From contig JBANAY010000003.1 in NCBI GenBank assembly GCA_037952775.1, positions 29,078,001-29,142,000 of the forward strand: 64,000 nt of DNA. The letters run 5' to 3'. Each line of letters begins with the position of its first letter. Positions within the stretch are counted from its first letter, which is position 1. Positions 1-10,100 of this stretch are shown piece by piece. The DNA is from Clonostachys chloroleuca. Its lineage: Eukaryota; Ascomycota; Sordariomycetes; Hypocreales; Bionectriaceae. The notes below the pieces were generated by a model, which had not been told where the DNA came from, made no database searches, and saw only the letters and a list, made by a program, of their open reading frames with translations. Position numbers and translations under genes: made by a program.

Positions 1-990
1 GCCACGGTCACCCGTCTTCTTCGAAGGCTCGAAAAGACGTCAACTTTGAAGGCAGAGGATCGTAAAGGACGTCCTAAGCTTCTTTCTCCTCGTGACTCAC
101 GCAGGATTCGAAGAGAAGTCCGTCGCGATTATCAGGTCACACGGAAAGAGCTTGTCTATGACCTAGATCTTGATGTAAGCGCGACGACGGTTCGTCGCGA
201 CTTACTCGCTGTTAATCTACGCAAATGGAAGGCGAAGAAGCGTATTTTTTTAAGCAAAGAGGCAATTGATCAAAGAAGAACATTTATACAACATTGGAAC
301 AGAAAAGAAGACGAATTGGTTGAGGTATAGCCAAGTGTGCATAGCGCGTTGGTCTCTCACTAATAGGCTGTTTAGATCATCTTCTCAGATGAGTGTACAG
401 TTCAAAATAACAGCACAACGCCTAACTGCTGGGTTTGGAGATTTACACACGAGGCTTATGATGCAAAATTCGTTAATAAGGCAACACACGGAAAAGCTGA
501 TATTATCATTATGGTCTGGGGTAGTATCTGGAAAGGCGGGCGTTCAAAGCTTGTGATCATGACACGCGATGAGCTCGCAAAGAAGAAAGGCTTCACTTCT
601 AATAGCTATTGCTGGGCCCTAGAGGAAGGTCTGCTTCCTAATTATGATGGAACAAGGCATTTTCAACAAGATAACGCTTCTATTCATAAGTCAGAGCAAA
701 CCACAGACTTCCTGATCACTCACGGGATAAGCTTCATTGACTGGCCATCTCACAGCCCGGATCTCAACCCAATAGAGTACGTTTGGGCTCGTTTAAAAAG
801 GACACTCTATAGAATATTCCCTGAACTCTCTAAATTAAAAGGAAACACAGCTGATATCGCGAAATTTAAAGAGTGCTTGCAAATCGCGTGGGAGGCTATT
901 CCCCAGAGCTTCATTAATACCCTGTTAGACTCAATACCCCGTCGCGTGGCTGCAGTGCGCCAAGCGAAAGGCTCGTATTCAAAATATTGA
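1..990 (+). CDS. Tc1/mariner transposase, 5'-truncated by the window edge
   Basis: DDE transposase that would cut and paste its own element. The frame is open from base 1; an apparent stop at 328-330 lies in a 51-nt GT-AG intron (325-375, GTATAG to TTTAG, with an ACTAAT branch-like site near 359-364), and the frame stays the same on both sides. The N-terminal part carries a GRPK motif and a Tc3-type helix-turn-helix (about 100-240, ending RRDLLAVNLRKWKAKKR). The catalytic triad is visible: D388 in FSDECTV, D670 in FQQDNAS, E775 in NPIEYVW, with 34 residues between the second D and the E, the Tc1 DD34E spacing. The C-terminus ends at the TGA at 988-990. Base composition is normal and CpG is present, unlike the DNA that follows, so this copy has escaped RIP and is probably recent. 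The start codon is outside the window. Confidence 0.85.
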
Positions 991-1137
991 AGACCTGCCC
1001 CTAACAGTTATTAGAAATAAGGTACCTTAATTTACACTATTTATTTGCTGTGTTGAGAGGTATTTGAATTCCTTGGAATGTAACCTAAATGTGGCAGCCG
1101 GAGGTGGGTGCGTCAACTCTTTTGGAATGTGGGTTTA
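991..1137 (+). mobile_element. 3' non-coding end of the Tc1-like element, probable terminal repeat
   Basis: This is the stretch between the transposase stop and the first Copia-like sequence. The nonamer TTGGAATGT occurs twice in direct orientation (1073-1081 and 1122-1130), which would suit paired transposase binding sites in a terminal repeat. The element most likely ends at GGGTT next to a TA (1136-1137), the Tc1 target dinucleotide, because AT-rich Copia relic sequence starts immediately after. The matching 5' terminal repeat is outside the window, so the boundary is inferred. Confidence 0.5.
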
Positions 1138-1740
1138 ACTACTATTTAAGGCTTCTGCTAGAGCCTATATAACTACTATAAGTACTATCCTGCTAAATTT
1201 TACTTTAATAGCGGAGAAATTACAAGGGATTTAGTAGATTGGCTAGCTGCTAAAGGTACTGCCTTTAGCACCTCAAGCCCCTATATTCACCAGCAAAATA
1301 GGCTTGCTGAGCGCTCTATTAGTTATATCCTTCCAGGGGTCCTTCAGTTAGTTAACTGTACTGCTGTTAGCAATCGTGATTTACCCTCGCAATAGCTATT
1401 TCTTCAAGAGCTAGAGCCTGGAACCCCCTTTAGGCCTAATTTTCAGATCTATAAAGCTATTAGAGCCTACTGTGAAGTCTTTATTTATCCTGAACAGCGG
1501 GCTAAGGCTGCTAAATTAGCCCCTAGAACTATCTCAGGGCGAATTTTAGTACTTTTAGGCTCTAAGATATATTAGATCTATATCCTATAGAAGAGGCTAG
1601 TTACTAAGACCTCTTATCTAAGGATTTTAGAGGATATAGGCCCTATAAAACAGGGCTTATAACTGTAAAACCCGCCTCTCTTGAGACCTTTAGAAGGGGA
1701 AATAGAGGAAATAGAGTATGTGAAAGAGACTTAAGAGCCG

Positions 1741-1920
1741 CTAGAGCTGCTACAACAGCTGCTACAGGAGCCGCTACAACAGCCGCTACAGGAGCCACAG
1801 GAGCCGCTACAACAGCCGCTACAGGAGCCACAGGAGCCGCTACAACAGCTGCTACAGGAGCTACTATAACAGCCGCTACAGGAGCTGCTAGAGCCGCTAT
1901 AACAGCCCCTCTAAGAGCCT
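1741..1920 (+). repeat. 33-bp tandem repeat in the Copia linker
   Basis: A 33-bp unit is repeated exactly at 1768-1800 and 1801-1833, with degenerate partial copies on both sides. In the Copia frame it encodes an 11-residue Pro/Gln/Glu/Leu repeat (EPLQQPLQEPQ) between integrase and reverse transcriptase. The Ala/Val-rich minus-strand reading frame over this stretch is a by-product of the repeat and not a gene. Confidence 0.8.
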
Positions 1921-3883
1921 GAAATACCACTGGCTACAGTACCTGCTTCAGAGCCTTAAGAGCCTGAAGCCCCTGAAGCTATAGGGCCTTTAGAGCTCGA
2001 AACCCCGCTAGCTACAGTATACTAACCCAGTGAGCTAAGGCCTAATATAGAGCCTATAGGTAATCTAATAGACCTATCTAACTGGGTACAGGTAACTGCT
2101 ATAGTATACTAAGTAAGTACTATAATATATACTAAAGCCCGGCTCTCGCTAGAGCTTAATAGCTAGAAAGAGGTACTATAGCTACTACTAAAAGAGAAAG
2201 AGCTCTAGCTATAGGCTATCTTTAGCGAGCTTGAGCAGTTAATATATACTGGAACCTTCGCTTTTATAGTACTAAAAGATCTACCTAAGGGCTATAGAGC
2301 TCTAAGCTATAGATAGGTACTAAAGCTGAAACTTAACCCCTATAATAAGCTGCTGAAATATAAGGCTAGGCTTATTATTAGAGGGTTCTTACAGGTGGAA
2401 GGCCTAGATTATAGTAAGACTTTTACTTCTATAGCTATCCCTCTAACCTGGCGGCTGCTATTAGCTCTAGTAGCTATCTATAGCTATAATATTAAACAGA
2501 TTAACTTTATAGAGGCCTTTTTAAATAGTAAACTTACTAAAAAGCTCTATATAAAGCTCTCTGAAGGCCTGAAGGAACTGCTAAAGGAAAGCCCTGAATT
2601 ACTCGCTATAGCGAAGTCTTAAGGCTATAATCCTTCTGAAGAGCAGATTATCCTACTGCTAAAAGCCCTGTACAGCCTGAAGTAATCCCCTAGAGAGTGG
2701 CAAGAGGTACTAAAGGCCCTGCTAAAGTCTCTAGGCTTCAGTCCTCTAATCTCTGACCTGGTAGTCTTCTATAATATTAAAAAGGCTACTTTTATAGTAA
2801 CCTATATAGATAACTACCTTATAATAGGCCCTAAAATTAGCTATATTAATAAGCTAAAGAAGGAAATTTATAGGGTTTACCCTATAGAAGATAAGGGGCT
2901 AGTAGTCTTCTTCTTAGGGGTTTAAATTTACTAAGATAGGTTTAAAAAGACCCTATATCTCTCTTAACCTCAGTATATTAAACAGATATTACAGGCCTTT
3001 AAGATTACTGAAGAAAAGCCTCTGTTAGTACCCCTATAGCCTAATCTTATAAGGCTTACAGCAGAAGCTATAGAAGCTATAGACCTCTGTAACCCCCTGG
3101 AATACAGGCTATTCCAGTAGATTATAGGGACTTTAATATACCTAATACTTTAAACTAGGTCTGATATAGTCTTTTCAGTACAGTAGCTAGCCCAGGCTAT
3201 ATATAAGCTCTATAAAATTCACCTTAAGACTGCTAAAAAGCTTTTATAGTACCTAAAAGGTACTAAAAGCCTAGCTATAGTCTATTTACTAAATAAGCCC
3301 CTAGAAGGTTATTATAATAGTAATTTTACAGGGGATAAATCTACTAGTAAATCTATCTACAGATATCTCTTTAAGCTAGCTAGAGGCCCTATTAGCTAGA
3401 AAGCTAAGAAGGTAACTACTATAGCTCTCTCTACTGTAGAGGCTAAAGTAGATAGCCTTACAGAGGCTCTCAGAGAGCTATAGTAGCTAACAGGGCTCTA
3501 TAAAGAGCTAAACCAGCCTCTAAAAACCCCTGTAACTATCTACTGTAATAACTAGGGCTATATAGCTACTAGTAATAACCCTACCCTATATACTAGAACT
3601 AAGTATATACTGCTGAAGTTCTACTATAATAGGGTTTAAATTATATTAGTAGTTATAACTACTATAATAGCTGCTATAGTATTTATACTAGTAATCCTGT
3701 ATTATACTAAAGCAGTTATATTAGCAGACTTTATATCTACTATAGTACTTATATTAGTAGATCTTATATCTACTATATAAGAACCTTAGTATTTAGTTTA
3801 GTAAACCTTATAACTACTATAGTAGCTATATTAGCAGACTTTATATCTACTATAATATCTATATTAGCAGTCTTATATCCCTC

Positions 3884-4229
3884 TGTATAAGAACCTTATA
3901 GTAGTTATAAGCCTATATTACAGAAGGTAATATATTATCTTCAGAGCTCTTATAGCCTGGAAATACCTATAAGTATAGGGCTTCCTCCCTACTAGATAGA
4001 GATTCTATAAGTTACTAATATACTCTTTTATCTACTCTATAATCTATCTTTCTTAGCTACCCTGTAGCTAATAGAGCTTTATTTTCTCTTATAGAGCCTG
4101 TACCTTCTACTATACTTTTTCAAATAATCCTTCTCTAGTATTTCGGAGCCTACCCTATAGGCTTTATCTACCCTAGACCCAGCTTACCCTACAGCTGGTC
4201 TACCCTATACTGGAGACCTTGACCTTTTA
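3884..4229 (+). repeat. Copia 3' LTR
   Basis: It begins TGTATAAGAACC and ends GACCTTTTTA-like (TG...TA, with the terminal CA changed to TA). It is preceded by reiterated sequence of the form TTAGCAGACTTTATATC (3715-3870). The assignment as an LTR rests on its position after RNase H and on an inverted second copy at about 6525-6872. The 5' LTR is not in the window. Confidence 0.65.
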
Positions 4230-4249
4230 AAATAAAAGACTATATTAAT

Positions 4250-5430
4250 CTATAATATTAGCTATATAATACTATAGTAATAAAAATATAGCTAAACTAT
4301 TTAATCTAATTTTCAGTATAATAATCAGAATCTTATTAATCTAGAGAAGTAGATTATTATTAAAAGGGTTTTTAATCTAGATTCTTAAATATTTTTATTA
4401 TATCTTCTTAAGATAGAAGATATAGTTAATCTCCTGCTATATAATTATAATATAGAGTATATTAATATTAATTAAGCTTCTTACTTTATTAAGTATTAAT
4501 TATTATTTAAAATAGTTTTATTTTATAAATATAACTATTAGAGAGCTTTATATAAAAATTCTAAAATTATCTAATTATAGTTTAACTTTATATAGAATAT
4601 AGTAGCTAAATATAATATTCTAAATAAGAATATTTATAATTTTAATAAAACTAACTTTCTAATAAATTAGATTAGTATTTATATTATAATTATATATTCT
4701 AATTAAATAGTAAAATCTAAATTAATATAATCTAATAATTAGAAATAGATTTCTTTAATTTAGATAATTAATATAACTAACTAGATAATCCTACTATTTC
4801 TAATAATAAAAAGCTAATATTATTTTTTATTCTAGATTTAAAAATCTAATTTACTATCTAAATAAAGAATTTCTATTAGTAAAAATAGCTAGATTTTAAA
4901 TAAAATTACTATAAATTAAATTAAATATTTTAATAAAAATATTTAAATTAAAATTAAAAATAAATATTATCTTCTTATACTAGATAGCTATAAGAGTTAC
5001 TATTTAATAGAGTTTAAAAAATATTATAAGAAGAATAATATTATTATTCTTTATATATCTTCTTACTCTTCTTATTTACTTTAATTACTAAATATTAATT
5101 ATTTTAATTTATTAAAGAAGATATATAGCTAGTAAATTAAATATCTAATAAAAGCTTAGATTATATATATTATAAAGAAAGATTTCTTTTCTATATTTCT
5201 AAAGATATTTAATATCTTTATTACTAAAGAAAATATACTAGGAGTGTTTAAAAGGGACTAGATTTATTTCTTTAAATCTAGAAAGTATAATTTTAAAGTT
5301 AAATATATAAATAAGTATACTAATATTATTAGAATTATTTTTTAAACTATTTATTTCTTAGTAGTTAAAAACTCTAATTAATCTATTAGAGATAATTTTA
5401 TAATTTAAATACCTTAAGAGATAAGTATTA
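4250..5430 (+). pseudogene. Fot1/pogo transposase relic (copy 1)
   Basis: A RIP-destroyed DDE_1 (Fot1/pogo) transposase on the plus strand. Legible stretches follow the family order: a CENP-B-like HTH part (about 4330-4560), then IYNFNKTNFLIN (consensus IYNFDETGF, about 4630-4670), then INITN and a hydrophobic run matching INATGWAIPPFI. A C-terminal part near 5330-5410 resembles the FRATGIVPYDPE segment. Stops occur throughout. The same element is present on the minus strand at 14,869-16,730 and at 26,883-39,048 (interrupted). This copy keeps an internal stretch of about 340 bp (about 4870-5215) that is lacking from the 14.9-kb copy. It has neither terminal repeat and is truncated near 5430. 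Confidence 0.7.
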
Positions 5431-6524
5431 CTTTATATAGTCAGTATAAGATATATAGTCAATAGTAAATATAGACTAAAGATAATAAATAAATAGGGAT
5501 ATTATAATTTATTTATAGTAATAGTTATCTCGGCGATTGTTAATGTTATAGCTGATAACGATATAAATACTCGTAGAAAGAGAATATAAATAACCGGGGT
5601 TTATTAGCGTTAGCCGTTAGTTAATAAATACTTGAAAAGGGTTGGTTTCCACACTAAATCAAGATATTATCTATCTACCCCCTAACGACTGTAACCTCGC
5701 CACCACCTAGAATTACACCCAGAATTTAATATAGACGGATTCACAGGTTGCGCTAAGTGCTATTCAAAGAGCAAACAAGCGGAGAGGATACTGATAGTTT
5801 ATATGGAAACCCTATCTATAAATATAGGTAAAGTAAGGTAGTAATAGCTGATTGTATATAGGTAAAGCCGGAGGCCCTCTGATCTCCTTGTTATAGCTAA
5901 GACAGTAGTTAGGTATTTCTCTTTACTGATTTAGAGAGATTAATATAATACCTGAATAAACCTAGGAAGCTTTTTAAATATCGGGATTATAGATATAAGA
6001 ATTAGGAGTAGTAAAGTTGATTAAGGTAGAGTATAAATCTTTTTTATTATTATAATAATTATTAATTAATCAGGACCTAGTAAGCTACTTGCTGCCGCTC
6101 TAGCTGTACTAAGGAAATAGATATTAGGATAAATTTTGAAACGGTCCTGATATTATATACCTTCGCTACCAGTCTTCGATAAAGCCGACGAATTACCATG
6201 ACAAGCACAACGGAGGCACCTCCAGCCACTTAGTGTATATAATTTATTAACGAACCTGTTTCGTTATATATATATGGGTAGCTACTAGTTATATAATCGC
6301 ATGAGGCGGGGGGATAATCTTGACAAGGGCCTCCTGCCCTTTATAATAATTATACTGCACCAACCAGCTAATCTAGAGCTTCAGTTTTTATTATTAACTG
6401 AGCTATTCTCCCTACTCTAATAATACCGCCTTTGTTTTCTTTTTCTCATATTCCTTAACCTGCAATATTAAGCCAGATATAAAGAATAACTTAGAGCCCT
6501 GTTTTATATATTAGATATAAATTG
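5431..6524. other. unassigned, including a GC-richer island at about 5520-6350
   Basis: The first 90 bases are AT-rich. About 5520-6350 then has clearly more G and C, with surviving CpG and CpA (for example CGGCGATTG, CCACCACC, ACGGAGGCACC), unlike its surroundings. No reading frame longer than 60 codons is present. A short frame at 6198 reads MTSTTEAPPAT before a stop, which resembles the start of a Copia gag protein but is too short to call. The stretch sits between two inverted Copia ends and could be the leader of another retroelement. I do not recognise it. Confidence 0.4.
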
Positions 6525-7125
6525 TTAAGAGGTCAAGGTCTCCAGTATAGGGTAGACCAGCTGTAGGGTAAGCTGGGTCTAGGGTAGATAAAGCCTATAG
6601 GGTAGGCTGGGAGATATAAGAGATTGTTTAAAAAGGTATAATAGAAGATATAGACTCTAAGAGAGAAAATAAGGCTTTATTAGCTACAGGGTAGCTAAGA
6701 AGATAGACTATAAGATAGATAAAAGAGTAAATTAGTAGCTTATAGAATCTCTATCTAGTAGGGAGGAAGCTCTATACTTATAGATATTTTCAGACTATAA
6801 GAGCTCTAAAGATAATATATTATTTTCTATAATATAAGCTTATAACTACTATAAGGTTCTTATATAGAGAAATATATAATTACTAATATAAATACTATAG
6901 TAAATATAAAGTCTACTAATATAATTACTATAGTAGTTATAAGATTTACTAAACTAAATACTAAGATTTTTATATAATAAATATAAAGTCTACTAATATA
7001 AGTATTATAATAGATATAAAGTCTATTAATATAGTTACTTTAGTATAATATAGAATTATTAGTATAAATACTATAGTAGCTATTATAATAGCTATAACTA
7101 TTAATATAATTACTCTAATAGGTAG
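6525..7125 (-). mobile_element. inverted 3' end of the Copia element (LTR plus upstream repeats)
   Basis: The reverse complement matches 3640-4229 over about 590 bases. The LTR part is 6525-6872, and the reiterated TTAGCAGACTTTATATC-type sequence upstream of it lies at about 6880-7125. The clearest match is GGTCAAGGTCTCC at 6531, the complement of GGAGACCTTGACC at 4212-4224. It is a truncated second Copia copy in opposite orientation, forming a large inverted repeat with a spacer of about 2.3 kb. Confidence 0.75.
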
Positions 7126-7149
7126 CTATAATAGATTAGACTAATAGCT

Positions 7150-10100
7150 TTAGTAAGCTTCTAGCTTTAGAGAGCTCTAAGTTAGTTATTTTATTCCTTC
7201 TTACTCTATACTAATTATATATTATTTAATTAACTAATATAGAGTAATCTTAATCTACTCTATAGTCTATAGGGTAAATCTTAATATAATCTACTCTAAA
7301 CTCTATCTAGTATAAATTATCTAACTATTATATATTAATAACTCTTATTTAGCTAATTACTTTATTTTAACTACTATATAATAATAAAAAAATATTATAA
7401 CTATCCTAGGAACTCCTATTTAATAGAATAATACTTTTAAAGAACTAACTATTTAGTAGATAATTAAATAATTTATATTATATATTAAAGATCTTAAAAA
7501 GAAGTATTAGAAGAACTAAGGAGAGATTATTTATCTAATACTATTAGAATCTTTCTCTAAAGATATCTAAGAACTAGATATATTTAAAATCTAATTCTAA
7601 ACTTATTTTAAGTTCTTTTTAATAAAATTTAAGAATAATAAAAATAGAGTTAGATTTATAGGAATATATCTTACTAATACTATAGAATAATAGTTCTAAA
7701 TATTTCTCTATAACTAATATAATAATAAAGTTAAATTAGAAGATAGAGATTAAATAATAATTAATATTCTTATAAACTATAAAAACTTTATTATTATACT
7801 TATAGAAGTCTTTAGGAAAGTTAATTATAAATAATAAGTAATTAAGAAACTTAAGAATCTCTAATAAACTAAAGCTATCTTAAGTTATACTATTAAATTT
7901 AGAGAGATTATATTCTATCTAGATTAGAATAATAGCTCTCTTAAAACTATATTTTATAATAAATTTAAAAATAAAGTTAAAAACTAACTCTTTAAAATAA
8001 ATAAGCTAGATAATTTAATTAAATATATAGCTATAGTAGTATAGATTAATAACTATATCTATAAATAAAAACTATAAAGGGAAAAAGAATATAATAATTA
8101 GAACTATATTAAAACTAGTAATAAATCTAACTATAAAGTATAATAAGTTCTTTTACTATCTATAGTATCTAGAATATATTTAAAGCTTATAGAGCTAAAA
8201 GCTATAGAAAAATATAAATATTATAATTATAATAAGATTAAATATATTTTACTTTAATATTTAAAGCTAAAGAAATAGAAGAATTAGAAACCTACTAAGA
8301 AAAGTAAAAAATAGTTAGAAATAGTTAAGAAAACTAATAAAAAGATTAAGATCCTAGATATAATATAAAGATCTACTCTATAAGGAATATCTAATAACTT
8401 TATACTTTCTAGATTTAGCTTAACTCTAGTATTTATCTATACTTAAGTTTTAAATAAGAATAAGAAGTAGGAGTATAATAATATAAAAGATAATTAAAAA
8501 AGAATTAGAAAAGAATTTAAAAAGCTTAAGAAAAAATATAAAAAATAAGAAGAGAATATCTATAAATATAGACTAATAACTAAATATAAAGTAGTATTTT
8601 ATTATAAAAATAATTTTATCTTATACTTAATCTATAATAAGGAATACTATTAGAAAATAAAAGAATAAATAACTATAAAATATAATAAGATATATATCTA
8701 TTACTAACTAGTAATTTAAAAATAGAATTCTAATAATAATAATTAACTAGTAATCTATAATAGATAATTAGTAGATATTATTAAAAACCTAAGAAGCTTA
8801 TAGATATTAGAATACTAAAAGAATATTTTAAAAGAAGATTATTTTAAGAAATTATAGATTATATACTATAACTATAAATACTTATTATACTAGAGAAAGA
8901 AAGTTAACTTTAATATCTTTCTATATATAGCTAGTACTATACTACTAAGATATATTATAGTATAAATCTAATACTTTATAATTAAATAACTATTAGTTAG
9001 ATTATATATTATTTTAGAGGAAAACTTAGAAGAATATCTCTATAAGTATAATATAGAAGGATAATATATAGAATTATATTAAGACCTTAAATATAAAATC
9101 TACTAGAACTCTAAGATTAAACTTTAATATAAATAAAAAGAACTTAAAGTCTATACTATTTATAAATATAATAATTATATTAAATAATATTATAATTAGA
9201 ACTATATAAACTATCTAAATAATAAAAAGAAAATATTAAGAATTATAAAAGATACTAATAATAATATTAACTATATAAAAAAGTACTTTAAGTAAGTTTA
9301 GAAATAGAAAGAAGAAATATATAGATTCTATAGGTAGAAATAGATAATTAAAGAAGAAACTAAATATAGATTAATAAAGAAATAAGATTTAAAATTAAAA
9401 AATAAAAAAGAATCTAAACCTTAATAGAAATCTAGCTTAATAAAAATAAGATTAATAAGAATATAGAAAAATAAGTTAACTAGATAAAAAATAATATAAA
9501 CTATTTATAATAGAGCTATAGTATAGTAGAAACTAAAGAACTCTAGAAGTAATTAAAATAGAAAGCTTACTTAATATCCTTATAGATATTAAGATTAAAG
9601 AGAACTAGTTTATAGTATTTATTAATTATAGAGTATAGGAAAATTATATTTTATTTATAATAATTAACTAACTCTATTTACTATAGAAAAAGAAGAAATA
9701 AACTTATATAGTTATAAATATTAAAAGCTTAAAATTTAAATATAATAATAGGATTATTAATTTTAAAACTAATTATTTTATAATTAAAATCTAAGAAAAG
9801 AAATTTAATATTATCTATAACTTAGTACTATTAGGAATCTATAATATAATATTAGAATTATTATAACTATAAAATATAAATCTACTAATAGATTAGTTTA
9901 CTAGCTATATATAGAATAGAGGGATACTCTTATAAATCTATATTAGAATTAATAAGAATTAAAATTTTATTATATATTAAAAGAATAAAATAATACTTTA
10001 ATAACTAAAAGTATTATTATAAAAAACTAAAATAATAACTTATAATAATAAATAGATATAGTAATTATAATCTTAATAGTATTATAATCTAGTATACTAA

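Larger units (their letters stand above)
1138..4229 (+). mobile_element. Ty1/Copia retrotransposon, lightly RIP-mutated, 5'-truncated
   Basis: Translation of the plus strand gives a degraded Copia polyprotein. First comes the end of the integrase core (about 1200-1400, with SSPYIHQQNRLAERS) and its C-terminal part ending near GSKIY (about 1570). A Pro/Gln/Glu/Leu linker follows (1741-1930). The RVT_2 reverse transcriptase (about 2230-3000) shows WVLKLKLNP, KARLIIRGF, GLDYSKTF and FIEAFLN; the YVDD box is now YIDN. RNase H lies at about 3290-3640 (KSIYRYLF, TIALSTVEA, RTKYILLKFYY). Many codons are TAG where CAG or TGG is expected and catalytic Asp has become Asn, which are transitions of the RIP type. 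Mutation is lighter than in the Gypsy blocks further on. The 3' LTR is 3884-4229. The 5' end is missing, replaced by the Tc1-like element. Confidence 0.85.

Noticed and set aside
266..556. 96-codon plus-strand frame overlapping the transposase
   Set aside because: It runs across the intron in a different frame and matches nothing; the DDE transposase frame is clear on both sides.
1643..1930. 95-codon minus-strand frame rich in Ala and Val
   Set aside because: It is the complement of the Copia linker tandem repeat; the plus-strand frame fits the polyprotein.
2395..2622. 75-codon frame as a separate small gene
   Set aside because: It is a stop-free stretch of Copia reverse transcriptase (GLDYSKTF, FIEAFLN), not an independent gene.
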